A stretch of DNA of 5,253 bases from Lachnospiraceae bacterium UBA6403 (lineage in GTDB: Bacteria; Bacillota; Clostridia; Lachnospirales; Lachnospiraceae). Position 1 is the stretch's first letter; each line of letters starts with the position of its first letter. Location of the stretch: NCBI GenBank assembly GCA_002437435.1, contig DJPV01000071.1:1-5253 (forward strand), in the 5' to 3' direction. Shown here piece after piece: positions 1 to 4,952 of the stretch. The notes under the pieces are model-generated. The model ran no database searches. It was not told the origin of the DNA and saw only the letters and a list, made by a program, of their open reading frames with translations. Position numbers and translations under genes: made by a program.

Positions 1-134
1 GTCTCATAGCTCTGACTCGTTCCGCTGTCGCTCTGCGCTTCAGTTGCTGCATGTGCAGGTATTCCCTGCGTTATGCACAATCCTGCTACAAGAGCTAAGC
101 CTGCTACATATCCTCTCATGTTTCGTTTTTTCAT
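1..134 (-). CDS. N-terminus of a secreted protein (partial)
   Basis: This is the first 44 codons of a gene that continues past the left edge, so its function cannot be told. The start is the ATG at 134-132, which has GGAGGA five bases upstream. The protein opens with MKKRNMRG, a basic n-region, followed by a hydrophobic core at about residues 9-23 (YVAGLALVAGLCITQ) and a small-residue cleavage region PAHAA. A type I signal peptidase would probably cut after Ala29 or Ala30. The next residues (TEAQSDSGTSQSYE) are polar and acidic or serine-rich, as in the disordered linkers that often follow signal peptides in Gram-positive surface proteins. There is no lipobox at the cleavage site; Cys20 lies inside the hydrophobic core without the usual spacing. 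Export is well supported, but the identity of the mature protein is unknown. The gene follows a long AT-rich region and is probably transcribed on its own. Confidence 0.8.
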   Translation of the reverse strand, partial: MKKRNMRGYVAGLALVAGLCITQGIPAHAATEAQSDSGTSQSYE

Positions 135-138
135 TCTG

Positions 139-144
139 TCCTCC
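139..144 (-). promoter_or_regulatory. Ribosome binding site of the left-edge secreted protein
   Basis: GGAGGA on the minus strand lies five bases before the ATG at 134. It fixes that start codon. Confidence 0.8.
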
Positions 145-204
145 ATTCACAGCTGTCTGACACCGCATTCCGCCAATTCCCGTGTATACTTTGATATACT
201 ATAA

Positions 205-241
205 ATTGCCAGTTATCCAACCCCTTGGGATAACTGGCAAT
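205..241 (-). repeat. Perfect 14-bp inverted repeat upstream of the left-edge gene
   Basis: ATTGCCAGTTATCC at 205-218 is exactly complementary to 228-241. Two more A-T pairs (219-220 with 225-226) form around a bulged base at 227, leaving a CCCC loop on the plus strand. The stem is long and stable for an otherwise AT-rich region. Neither side has a good U-tract: the minus side continues TTATAGTATATC and the plus side TGTCATTATG. It is therefore a weak candidate for an intrinsic terminator. It lies about 70-110 bases upstream of the start codon at 134, beside TATA-like sequences at 183-203. It could be an operator, a leader RNA hairpin or an imperfect terminator; the sequence alone does not decide. 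Confidence 0.6.
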
Positions 242-278
242 GTCATTATGTTTCCGGTTGTGATACCTTGGGCATATT

Positions 279-308
279 TTTGTGTAATTTTCTAATTTAT
301 TACACAAA
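279..308. repeat. Perfect 10-bp inverted repeat TTTGTGTAAT / ATTACACAAA
   Basis: TTTGTGTAAT at 279-288 is exactly complementary to ATTACACAAA at 299-308, with ten AT-rich bases between. There is no U-tract suggesting a terminator. The arms resemble TTGTG-type half-sites, and related fragments occur nearby (TTGTGAG from 321, ATCACAC from 343, TTGTGTA from 439). This may be a binding site for a dimeric regulator of the left-edge gene or only a local hairpin. Confidence 0.45.
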
Positions 309-390
309 TTCGTATTGATTTTGTGAGAAACTATCCAATTTTATCACACCATTGATATTGTAACACATTATTTTTATAAATACTATTCAC

Positions 391-449
391 AATTTTGCAA
401 TATATTTTTAGATATTTTTACCAATTTTGGTGTTTTATTTGTGTATTTT
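391..449. other. Helically phased T-tracts (possible curved DNA)
   Basis: Runs of four or five T occur at 393-396, 405-409, 415-419, 425-428, 433-436 and 446-449. Their centres are about 8-13 bases apart, close to one helical turn, and 402-410 and 412-420 are identical (ATATTTTTA). Phased A/T-tracts are known to bend DNA and often lie upstream of bacterial promoters. Curvature here is inferred and was not measured. Confidence 0.4.
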
Positions 450-575
450 GTACTATACGCTGTCGCAACCTGAAAATTATTCTCATATATCTCGATTTAT
501 TTCTCTATGTCTATTTTGTTATGAAATATCAAACGTAACCATATAAACATCTCTCATTGTTTATACCACCACAAC

Positions 576-637
576 AAAAAATGACCGAAAGGTTAAAACT
601 GGCATCACTTAATACCACTGACTTCACCTTTCGGTCA
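576..637 (-). terminator. Rho-independent terminator of the three-gene operon
   Basis: A perfect 12-bp stem pairs TGACCGAAAGGT (582-593) with its complement (626-637). On the minus strand it is followed directly by six T residues (581-576) and then GTTGTGG. It begins 63 bases after the stop codon of the zinc peptidase gene. The 32-base loop is unusually long for a terminator. The plus-strand side is followed by CGTTTTCATT, so weak function in the other direction is possible. Confidence 0.85.
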
Positions 638-700
638 CGTTTTCATTATATCCCGGCATCCTTATAAAAACATCCACCGAAATATCCACTATCTACTTTT

Positions 701-1390
701 TTATCTTCTTCTGTTTGTAAGCAACAACAGACGCACAAGCTGAAGAATTGCTGTTACCATTGCTGCTACATAAGTAAGTGCCGCAGCGGTTAAAACCCTC
801 TTGGCACCGCCAAGTTCTTCTTCTGTCATAAATCCACCATTTCTTAAAATCGCAATGGCTCTGCCTGAAGCATTAAACTCAACCGGCAATGTAACGAACT
901 GGAATACAACAACCAGTGAAAATAAAATAATTCCTAATGTAACACATACATCCAACCTCGGAATCAGTAAACCGATCAGGATCAACGGCCATGATAATGT
1001 AGAACCAATACTTACAACAGGCACGATCGCCGAACGAAAGCTAAGTGGCACATATCCTTCAGCATGCTGAATTGCATGACCACACTCATGTGCTGCTACT
1101 CCGATCGCTGCGATTGATCTGGAACCATATACATTCTGTGACAGGTTCAGTGTATGATCCTTTGGATTATAATTATCAGTTAATTCTCCCGCAATCGGTC
1201 GGATCGCCACATCTGTAATTCCCGCATTTCTGAGGATCATTGCCGCTACCTGTTCTGCGGTAAATCCTGATCTTGTCGATACTTTCTCATATTTCTTATA
1301 CGCCGATTTCACCTGAGCGGATGCGATCAGAGACAGAACAACTCCGATCAGAACTAAAATATACGTTGGGTCAAAATAAAAATAAGGCAT
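701..1390 (-). CDS. yugP: YugP-like membrane zinc metallopeptidase
   Basis: This is a membrane-bound zinc metallopeptidase of the YugP / Zn_peptidase_2 family, a group related in design to HtpX-like proteases; its physiological substrates are not established. Numbering from the longer start at 1399, there is an N-terminal membrane helix (about 10-28), the zinc motif HECGH at 104-108 within AAHECGHAIQHAEGY, hydrophobic segments at about 125-145 and 150-172, the conserved LPVEFNAS at 171-178 whose glutamate is the likely third zinc ligand, and a last helix at about 205-227 followed by basic NRRR. Length and motifs are normal for the family, so it should be active. I prefer the ATG at 1390 (MPYFYFDPTYILV). 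The purine-rich AAAGAG is nine bases before it but touches the ATG at 1399, and the MPYFYFDP start resembles relatives as I recall them. The longer form has three extra residues (232 aa). It is the last gene of the operon, 81 bases after the membrane protein gene. A small hairpin (1446-1458) lies in that gap, and I see no clear separate promoter. Confidence 0.9.
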   Translation of the reverse strand: MPYFYFDPTYILVLIGVVLSLIASAQVKSAYKKYEKVSTRSGFTAEQVAAMILRNAGITDVAIRPIAGELTDNYNPKDHTLNLSQNVYGSRSIAAIGVAAHECGHAIQHAEGYVPLSFRSAIVPVVSIGSTLSWPLILIGLLIPRLDVCVTLGIILFSLVVVFQFVTLPVEFNASGRAIAILRNGGFMTEEELGGAKRVLTAAALTYVAAMVTAILQLVRLLLLTNRRR

Positions 1391-1399
1391 ATCACTCAT

Positions 1400-1408
1400 C
1401 TCTTTCTT
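1400..1408 (-). promoter_or_regulatory. Ribosome binding site that decides the yugP start
   Basis: AAGAAAGAG on the minus strand is the only purine-rich element before the gene. It touches the ATG at 1399 but is nine bases from the ATG at 1390, which favours the shorter protein. It is weak compared with the AGGAGG sites of the two upstream genes. Confidence 0.5.
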
Positions 1409-1471
1409 ATAATTTATTTGTAATAGTCTTTCCCTTTAAATTCTCCCGTTTCCAACGGAATATTCAAAATT

Positions 1472-1939
1472 CTATTTTCTTCTTCTCTTTGATTTTTTAT
1501 CCATCGATTCTCCATACATTTCTCTGTACATTTCTTCTCGTGGATCAACCTCATCATTTTTTCTGTCTGCCAGAAGCACTCTGCCTACAAATCCAAGTCC
1601 TCCAAAGATCAGTACCAGGATCACCAGCCAGTCAAACAATGTCATACTGGTAAGATGAATATTTGTTGACAAAATAACTGCTATTACGATCAAAAGTCCT
1701 GCCAATGCAGAAAATACTTTTGATGCAAATGAATCTGTCATGAACATCCATACGATTCCGATGATAAGAGGAATCACTACCATCCCGGAACTGACTCTTG
1801 CACCCCAGATCGACAATCCTCCAAATGAAGAAAAGAAACTGGATGATACAATTACTTTCTGAGACAGGATGAATAACCCCGCTACCAGCATCACGATTCC
1901 GGCAACAAATGTCATTAACTCATGTTTTGGTTTCTTCAT
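1472..1939 (-). CDS. Four-helix membrane protein of unknown function
   Basis: I do not recognise a named family. The 155-residue protein starts MKKPKHEL and shows four hydrophobic stretches at about residues 9-28, 50-69, 74-93 and 99-122. A strongly charged tail at 123-155 ends in KKSKRRRK and probably lies in the cytoplasm by the positive-inside rule. A serine- and phenylalanine-rich loop (VSSSFFSSFGGLS) sits between helices 1 and 2. No catalytic motif, cysteine pair or lipobox is visible. The ATG at 1939 is chosen because GGAGGA lies four bases upstream. A longer frame from GTG at 1960 would place that ribosome binding site inside the coding region. It is the middle gene of the operon, 39 bases after the ybjQ-like gene and 81 before yugP, so it may act as a membrane partner of one of them. 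That is a guess from context only. Confidence 0.85.
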   Translation of the reverse strand: MKKPKHELMTFVAGIVMLVAGLFILSQKVIVSSSFFSSFGGLSIWGARVSSGMVVIPLIIGIVWMFMTDSFASKVFSALAGLLIVIAVILSTNIHLTSMTLFDWLVILVLIFGGLGFVGRVLLADRKNDEVDPREEMYREMYGESMDKKSKRRRK

Positions 1940-1943
1940 ATAC

Positions 1944-1949
1944 TCCTCC
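1944..1949 (-). promoter_or_regulatory. Ribosome binding site that decides the membrane-protein start
   Basis: GGAGGA on the minus strand ends four bases before the ATG at 1939 (GGAGGAGTATATG). It selects this start over the in-frame GTG at 1960 and the ATG at 1951. Confidence 0.75.
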
Positions 1950-1978
1950 ATTTCTACCACTGTATGCGCATCAACCTG

Positions 1979-2293
1979 TTATGCTGTAAACTTCACCGCT
2001 GTTCCGGAAACAAGGATCTCTGCACCACCGGCAACAATCGTTGTTGAAGCAAATCTGACATTTACGATTGCATCTGCTCCCATACTCATGGCCTGATTGA
2101 TCATATATGAAATTGCCTTGTCTTTTGCTTCTGCCATCATCTGTGTGTACGCCTGCATTTCTCCTCCTACCATATTACGGAAGGATGCTCCGATATCTTT
2201 TCCGATATTCTTACACATAACACAACAACCTGTTACCAATGAAAGTACCTGATACTCTCTTCCCGGTATATTCTCTGTATTTACTACTACCAT
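1979..2293 (-). CDS. ybjQ: YbjQ/UPF0145 family protein
   Basis: This is a 104-residue cytoplasmic protein of the YbjQ / UPF0145 family (COG0393). These proteins form small oligomers, and databases often call them heavy-metal binding; the true function is unknown. Family features seen are MVVVNTENIPG at the N-terminus, KNIGKDIGASFRNMVGGE at about 28-45, a central helix with AYTQMMAEAKDKA, the signature MGADAIVNVRF at 71-81, and the closing VSGTAVKF. The length matches the family. An unusual detail is CCVMC at 23-27 in the first turn. The start at 2293 has AGGAGG seven bases upstream and gives the normal family N-terminus. Upstream in-frame ATGs exist, but the one at 2359 lies inside the -10 promoter element and cannot be in the transcript, and the one at 2317 would add MENSGGKN, encoded by the ribosome binding site itself. 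It is the first gene of the three-gene operon. Confidence 0.92.
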   Translation of the reverse strand: MVVVNTENIPGREYQVLSLVTGCCVMCKNIGKDIGASFRNMVGGEMQAYTQMMAEAKDKAISYMINQAMSMGADAIVNVRFASTTIVAGGAEILVSGTAVKFTA

Positions 2294-2300
2294 ATTTTTT

Positions 2301-2306
2301 CCTCCT
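2301..2306 (-). promoter_or_regulatory. Ribosome binding site of the ybjQ-like gene
   Basis: AGGAGG on the minus strand lies seven bases before the ATG at 2293. A second AGGAGG lies about 20 bases further upstream, before the in-frame ATG at 2317. The downstream copy is better spaced and gives the family-typical N-terminus. Confidence 0.85.
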
Positions 2307-2354
2307 GAGTTTTCCATAACCTTCTTATTCCTCCTGCTCCCTGCAGGCGTCTTT

Positions 2355-2384
2355 ATCATACCACGAAATAACTTGGCCTGTAAA
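2355..2384 (-). promoter_or_regulatory. Sigma-A type promoter of the ybjQ-membrane-yugP operon
   Basis: On the minus strand, TTTACA (2384-2379; five of six to TTGACA) is followed after 18 bases by TATGAT (2360-2355; five of six to TATAAT). The bases before it make an extended -10, TGGTATGAT. Transcription should start near 2350-2347, giving a leader of about 55 bases that carries the ribosome binding site at 2306-2301. I see no operator or riboswitch in the leader. Confidence 0.75.
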
Positions 2385-2503
2385 TCACTTTATACCGCAC
2401 ATTAGGGCTGTTAAAGCATGCATTTTTTATGTTTTCTTTTCACAATTCATTGACATCCTGAACATAGAATGAACACATTTATCCTTTAATATAAATACCA
2501 TCA

Positions 2504-2573
2504 AAGGAAAACAAAACCAAGAGGACATCACCGGAAATGTGGTCAGAGCAAGCGTTTTCGACTGTATGTCCTC
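2504..2573 (-). terminator. Possible second terminator hairpin after the leucine-rich-repeat gene
   Basis: GAGGACAT (2521-2528) pairs perfectly with ATGTCCTC (2566-2573), enclosing 37 bases with short internal pairings (CAC/GTG, GTC/GAC). On the minus strand it is followed by TTGGTTTTGTTTTCC, an interrupted U-rich tract. It would act as a backup terminator, but the long structured loop also suits a structured RNA element. Confidence 0.4.
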
Positions 2574-2578
2574 AGATC

Positions 2579-2614
2579 AAAAAAGTGCATACCTGAATAT
2601 CAGATGCACACTTT
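2579..2614 (-). terminator. Rho-independent terminator of the leucine-rich-repeat gene
   Basis: GTGCAT (2585-2590) pairs with ATGCAC (2604-2609). The stem is extended inward by CTG/CAG around an AATAT loop and outward by AAA/TTT, with two-base bulges. On the minus strand the stem runs straight into TTTTTT (2584-2579). It lies about 155 bases after the stop codon at 2768. Confidence 0.7.
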
Positions 2615-2657
2615 ATAATTATTGCTTACTTTCATTTTTCATAGATTCCCTTCCTTC

Positions 2658-2690
2658 GCCCCGTGGCATTACCTGCCGCGGGGCTTTTGT
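2658..2690 (+). terminator. GC-rich intrinsic terminator on the plus strand, no gene in front
   Basis: GCCCCGTGGCA (2658-2668) pairs with 2674-2684 over 11 bp with one G-U pair and a five-base loop. On the plus strand it is followed by TTTTGTTAT. On the minus strand it is followed by GAAGGAAGGG, so it cannot be an intrinsic terminator in that direction. No plus-strand gene precedes it. It may end a small RNA or stop antisense transcription from entering the leucine-rich-repeat gene. In the minus-strand mRNA it would only be a 3'-UTR hairpin. Confidence 0.65.
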
Positions 2691-2721
2691 TATCCTGGCA
2701 GAATAAAGCTACATATTCATT

Positions 2722-2768
2722 CTGTCATTTAAGGAATAAATCTATCTGTCAGCTAAGGAATGGATCTT
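2722..2768. repeat. Imperfect 24-bp tandem duplication at the gene end
   Basis: 2722-2744 and 2746-2768 share 18 of 23 bases, both containing CTGTCA and TAAGGAAT. The second copy touches the stop codon of the leucine-rich-repeat gene. This is probably a slippage duplication. Confidence 0.55.
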
Positions 2769-4828
2769 TATTTCTTAATCTTTACGCTCTTTGCTACTCC
2801 GGCACTTCTGATGATTTTCTTATATGCTGCAAGCTTCTTCTTTGGAACCTTGATCGTTGCTTTCTTATTGATCTTTGCAAATGCTGATTTTCCAATCTTC
2901 TTTGTCTTGATCTTACTGCTCTTGATCGTAATTGTTTTTAATTTGCTGTCACCGTAAAAAGCTTTGCTTCCGATCTTTGTAACCTTTGCAGGAATAGTAA
3001 TCTTCTTAAGCGAAATACACTTTGAAAATGCTCCGTTTCCAATCGTAGTCAGCTTGGCATTCAGGGTAACACCTGTCAGCTTCTTACATCCGTAAAATGC
3101 ATTCTTACCGATTGACTTGATATTACTACCAAGCTTCACTGTTTTTAACTTTCTGCAGTTCTTGAATGCATTATTTCCAATCGATGTAACCTTGAATTTA
3201 TAACCTTTATACATGATCGTTGTCGGAACCTTGGCTGTCTTTAATGACTTGCCCTTCGTTCCATATAATGCTACGGTTCCCTTCGTCTTATGAGACTTTG
3301 TTATCTTATATTTCAGATTTCCGACTGTGAATTTCTCACCCGCAACCGGAAGTTTTGCTTTTACAAATTTCTGAATATACTGGTTCTTAGATGTATCTAT
3401 GTCATTCTGGTTTGCTCCGGCGAAGCTATTCTTAGATACATGAGATACATTTGGAGGAATCACCATCTCATGAATATTCCTGCAATCTTTAAATGCATTA
3501 TCTCCAATTGTCTTTAAGCTGTCTGGCAATTTTACCGTATTCAGATTCTGGCAACCATCAAATGTTCCATCTGCGATCGCCGTAACTCCCTCCGGAATAT
3601 CAACTACATGCAGATTATTACAAGTCTTAAATGCGCCCGTTCCGATCTCGTCCAAAGTTTTTCCAAGGAATTTTACTTCGTTCAAATTATTGCAGCCATA
3701 GAAAGCATAAGCGCCAACCTTCCGTAATGTAACCGGCGTCTCTAATCCATGAAGATTATCGCTCTCATAAAACGCATAATCAGGAATAACTTCAAGTTTT
3801 GTCTTTGATATATCAATCATAATATTATGGCAATAGGCAAAACAATATACCCCAATAGATGTCACACTGTCCGGGAGTGAAAAACATGGAGCTTTATCTG
3901 TTATGTCTGATTTCTGTAAATTATCATTATATGCAAATGCATACGCTCCGATCGTGGATGTCTGAGAACCCTCAGCAAATTTTACTGTGTTCAGATTTCC
4001 ACACTTATAGAATGCATAATCCCCTATGATCTGCACAGATGCAGGAATTACAAATCCTCCATTTAAAGATACACGTTCACATGCATACGGAAGAATGGTC
4101 ACAACCGTCTCCGGTATATTATAAAGACCATTTCCGGTATAGTGAAAGGCAGGTGCCAGACGATACATCATAGTTCCATCTTTACTTAACAGAACTTCAC
4201 CGATATTCTTTGGACTCGTTGTTGCCACATCGTCTGAATTATCATTTGGCTGCTGTGTCCAGGCACGATCCCACGCATGTGTGGTAAAATACGCATTTGC
4301 ATCTGCAACAGCGAACTTACCAATAGAAGTACAGCCCGCAAATGCGCCTGTTCCGATCTGGCTCAGATTTGTAGGAAGTGTAATAACTCCTTTGGCATTC
4401 TGATCAGAATTCAGGATAACAAACTTTCCAGTATCAACACCTGTTGTCTGATCGATCACCGGCTGATATGGGTAGATCGTATTTAGCTTACTACATCCAC
4501 TGAATGCAAAATCACCAAATGATACTACAGTATCCGGCACTGCTATAAACTCCAGATCTGTCATATCTTTAAATACTCCTGCTCCAATCCCTGTAACTGT
4601 CACCCCACCAATCGTCTGTGGAATCACAATCTCTTTTACATTTCTGACTCCTGCATATGCAGTAACCACACCATCAGCACCACAGGTAAACAGCGCACCA
4701 TTTGTATATGTATATTCCTGTCCTTCACCCTCTGCTTTTACAGAGACCACTGAACCAAATAACATCGATACACATATACAGATCACTGCTACTACAAGCG
4801 TGATCCATAAGCTTCTTTTCTTTTTCAT
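2768..4828 (-). CDS. Secreted BspA-like leucine-rich-repeat protein
   Basis: This is a 686-residue exported protein of the BspA-like / LRR_5 type. Such proteins commonly act at the cell surface in adhesion or host interaction; its ligand is unknown. A signal peptide (MKKKRSLW, hydrophobic core at about 7-29, VKA cleavage near residue 32) is followed by about 18 repeats of the form IGxxAFxxCxxLxxVxxP. Thirteen have their AF motif between residues 85 and 467, and five between 553 and 648, mostly 23 residues apart. Residues 176-240 form a non-repeat insert with the familiar VLLSKDGTMMYRL signature. Residues 471-545 form a linker (KFTVGNLKYKIT ... YKGYKFKVTSIGNNAF). From about 487 to the end it is extremely lysine-rich, with only two acidic residues (Glu498, Asp627). 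There is no LPxTG motif or C-terminal membrane anchor, so it is released or held by charge. The ATG at 4828 has GGGAGG 12 bases upstream, longer than usual, and no in-frame alternative. It is transcribed alone. Confidence 0.93.
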   Translation of the reverse strand: MKKKRSLWITLVVAVICICVSMLFGSVVSVKAEGEGQEYTYTNGALFTCGADGVVTAYAGVRNVKEIVIPQTIGGVTVTGIGAGVFKDMTDLEFIAVPDTVVSFGDFAFSGCSKLNTIYPYQPVIDQTTGVDTGKFVILNSDQNAKGVITLPTNLSQIGTGAFAGCTSIGKFAVADANAYFTTHAWDRAWTQQPNDNSDDVATTSPKNIGEVLLSKDGTMMYRLAPAFHYTGNGLYNIPETVVTILPYACERVSLNGGFVIPASVQIIGDYAFYKCGNLNTVKFAEGSQTSTIGAYAFAYNDNLQKSDITDKAPCFSLPDSVTSIGVYCFAYCHNIMIDISKTKLEVIPDYAFYESDNLHGLETPVTLRKVGAYAFYGCNNLNEVKFLGKTLDEIGTGAFKTCNNLHVVDIPEGVTAIADGTFDGCQNLNTVKLPDSLKTIGDNAFKDCRNIHEMVIPPNVSHVSKNSFAGANQNDIDTSKNQYIQKFVKAKLPVAGEKFTVGNLKYKITKSHKTKGTVALYGTKGKSLKTAKVPTTIMYKGYKFKVTSIGNNAFKNCRKLKTVKLGSNIKSIGKNAFYGCKKLTGVTLNAKLTTIGNGAFSKCISLKKITIPAKVTKIGSKAFYGDSKLKTITIKSSKIKTKKIGKSAFAKINKKATIKVPKKKLAAYKKIIRSAGVAKSVKIKK

Positions 4829-4829
4829 T

Positions 4830-4853
4830 TTGCAATATAACCTCCCTTTGCAA
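4830..4853 (-). promoter_or_regulatory. Ribosome binding site in the loop of a TTGCAA hairpin
   Basis: GGGAGG (minus strand, 4846-4841) is 12 bases from the ATG at 4828. It is flanked by two copies of the self-complementary TTGCAA (4830-4835 and 4848-4853). The copies can pair with each other and present the ribosome binding site in a 12-base loop. The binding site is clear; the hairpin is inferred. Confidence 0.6.
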
Positions 4854-4860
4854 GTTCTTC

Positions 4861-4893
4861 CTTACAGTTTTTCTCTAAAAACTGCCATGTAAG
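4861..4893 (-). other. Leader hairpin at the predicted mRNA 5' end of the LRR gene
   Basis: CAGTTTTT (4865-4872) pairs perfectly with AAAAACTG (4877-4884) around CTCT. CTTA (4861-4864) pairs with TAAG (4890-4893) outside a five-base bulge. The predicted transcription start near 4891 would put this hairpin at or very near the 5' end of the mRNA, where such structures are known to slow decay. No known riboswitch is recognised. Confidence 0.5.
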
Positions 4894-4897
4894 ATTC

Positions 4898-4906
4898 ATT
4901 CTACCA
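4898..4906 (-). promoter_or_regulatory. Extended -10 promoter of the leucine-rich-repeat gene
   Basis: TGGTAGAAT on the minus strand combines the TG extension with TAGAAT (five of six to TATAAT). The -35 position (TATCTT near 4926-4921) is poor, which extended -10 promoters tolerate. The start would be near 4891, about 60 bases before the ATG. It lies between the upstream gene's terminator and this gene, supporting separate transcription. Confidence 0.5.
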
Positions 4907-4952
4907 TGCTCCATCCAGAAAAGATAGTTTATTTCTATTTACCCACTGACAG

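Larger units (their letters stand above)
145..575. other. Long AT-rich intergenic region
   Basis: About 430 bases lie between the left-edge secreted-protein gene and the terminator of the three-gene operon, with no convincing gene. By eye about three quarters of the bases are A or T. The region holds the inverted repeats at 205-241 and 279-308, a shorter one at 420-431 (ACCAA, two bases, TTGGT), a direct repeat of TATACT at 185-190 and 195-200 (ten bases apart), and regularly spaced T-tracts from 391 to 449. Minus-strand promoter candidates near 183-211, such as TGGCAA, 17 bases, TATACA, are weak, so no promoter is called. The only short frames seen lack a good ribosome binding site. Confidence 0.6.

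Noticed and set aside
418..486. Minus-strand 22-codon basic frame in the AT-rich region
   Set aside because: It has no good ribosome binding site or promoter, and chance frames of this size are expected.
801..1070. Plus-strand open frame of 89 codons opposite yugP
   Set aside because: It lies wholly opposite a well-supported conserved gene, with low-complexity, non-family sequence. It is a shadow frame.
1273..1653. Plus-strand open frame of 126 codons spanning the yugP and membrane-protein junction
   Set aside because: It crosses two real minus-strand genes and their gap, has no recognisable motif, and no ribosome binding site was noted. It is a shadow frame.
1940..1960. Upstream extension of the membrane protein from GTG at 1960
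   Set aside because: It would encode the strong GGAGGA ribosome binding site as residues; the ATG at 1939 is correctly spaced from that site.
2294..2359. Upstream extension of the ybjQ-like protein from ATG at 2359
   Set aside because: This ATG lies in the -10 element of the operon promoter, and the extra residues do not resemble the family.
2521..2573. Possible known riboswitch in the structured loop
   Set aside because: I could not match it to the conserved cores of the purine, SAM, c-di-GMP, preQ1, THF or guanidine classes, and no gene follows it in a suitable orientation.
2537..2596. Plus-strand 19-codon frame (MWSEQAFSTVCPQIKKVHT) with AGAGG about 11 bases upstream
   Set aside because: The spacing is long, no gene follows it on that strand, and it overlaps minus-strand terminator hairpins. 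It is kept only as part of the possible small-RNA observation.
2619..2642. Minus-strand 7-codon frame (MKNESKQ) with a GGAAGGG-like site upstream
   Set aside because: It is too short to support and lies in the 3' untranslated region of the leucine-rich-repeat gene, before its terminator.
2760..2957. Plus-strand hydrophobic frame of 65 codons that looks like a small membrane protein
   Set aside because: The hydrophobicity comes from reading opposite the lysine-rich (AAA/AAG) C-terminus of the leucine-rich-repeat gene, which gives Phe and Leu codons. It is an artefact of composition.
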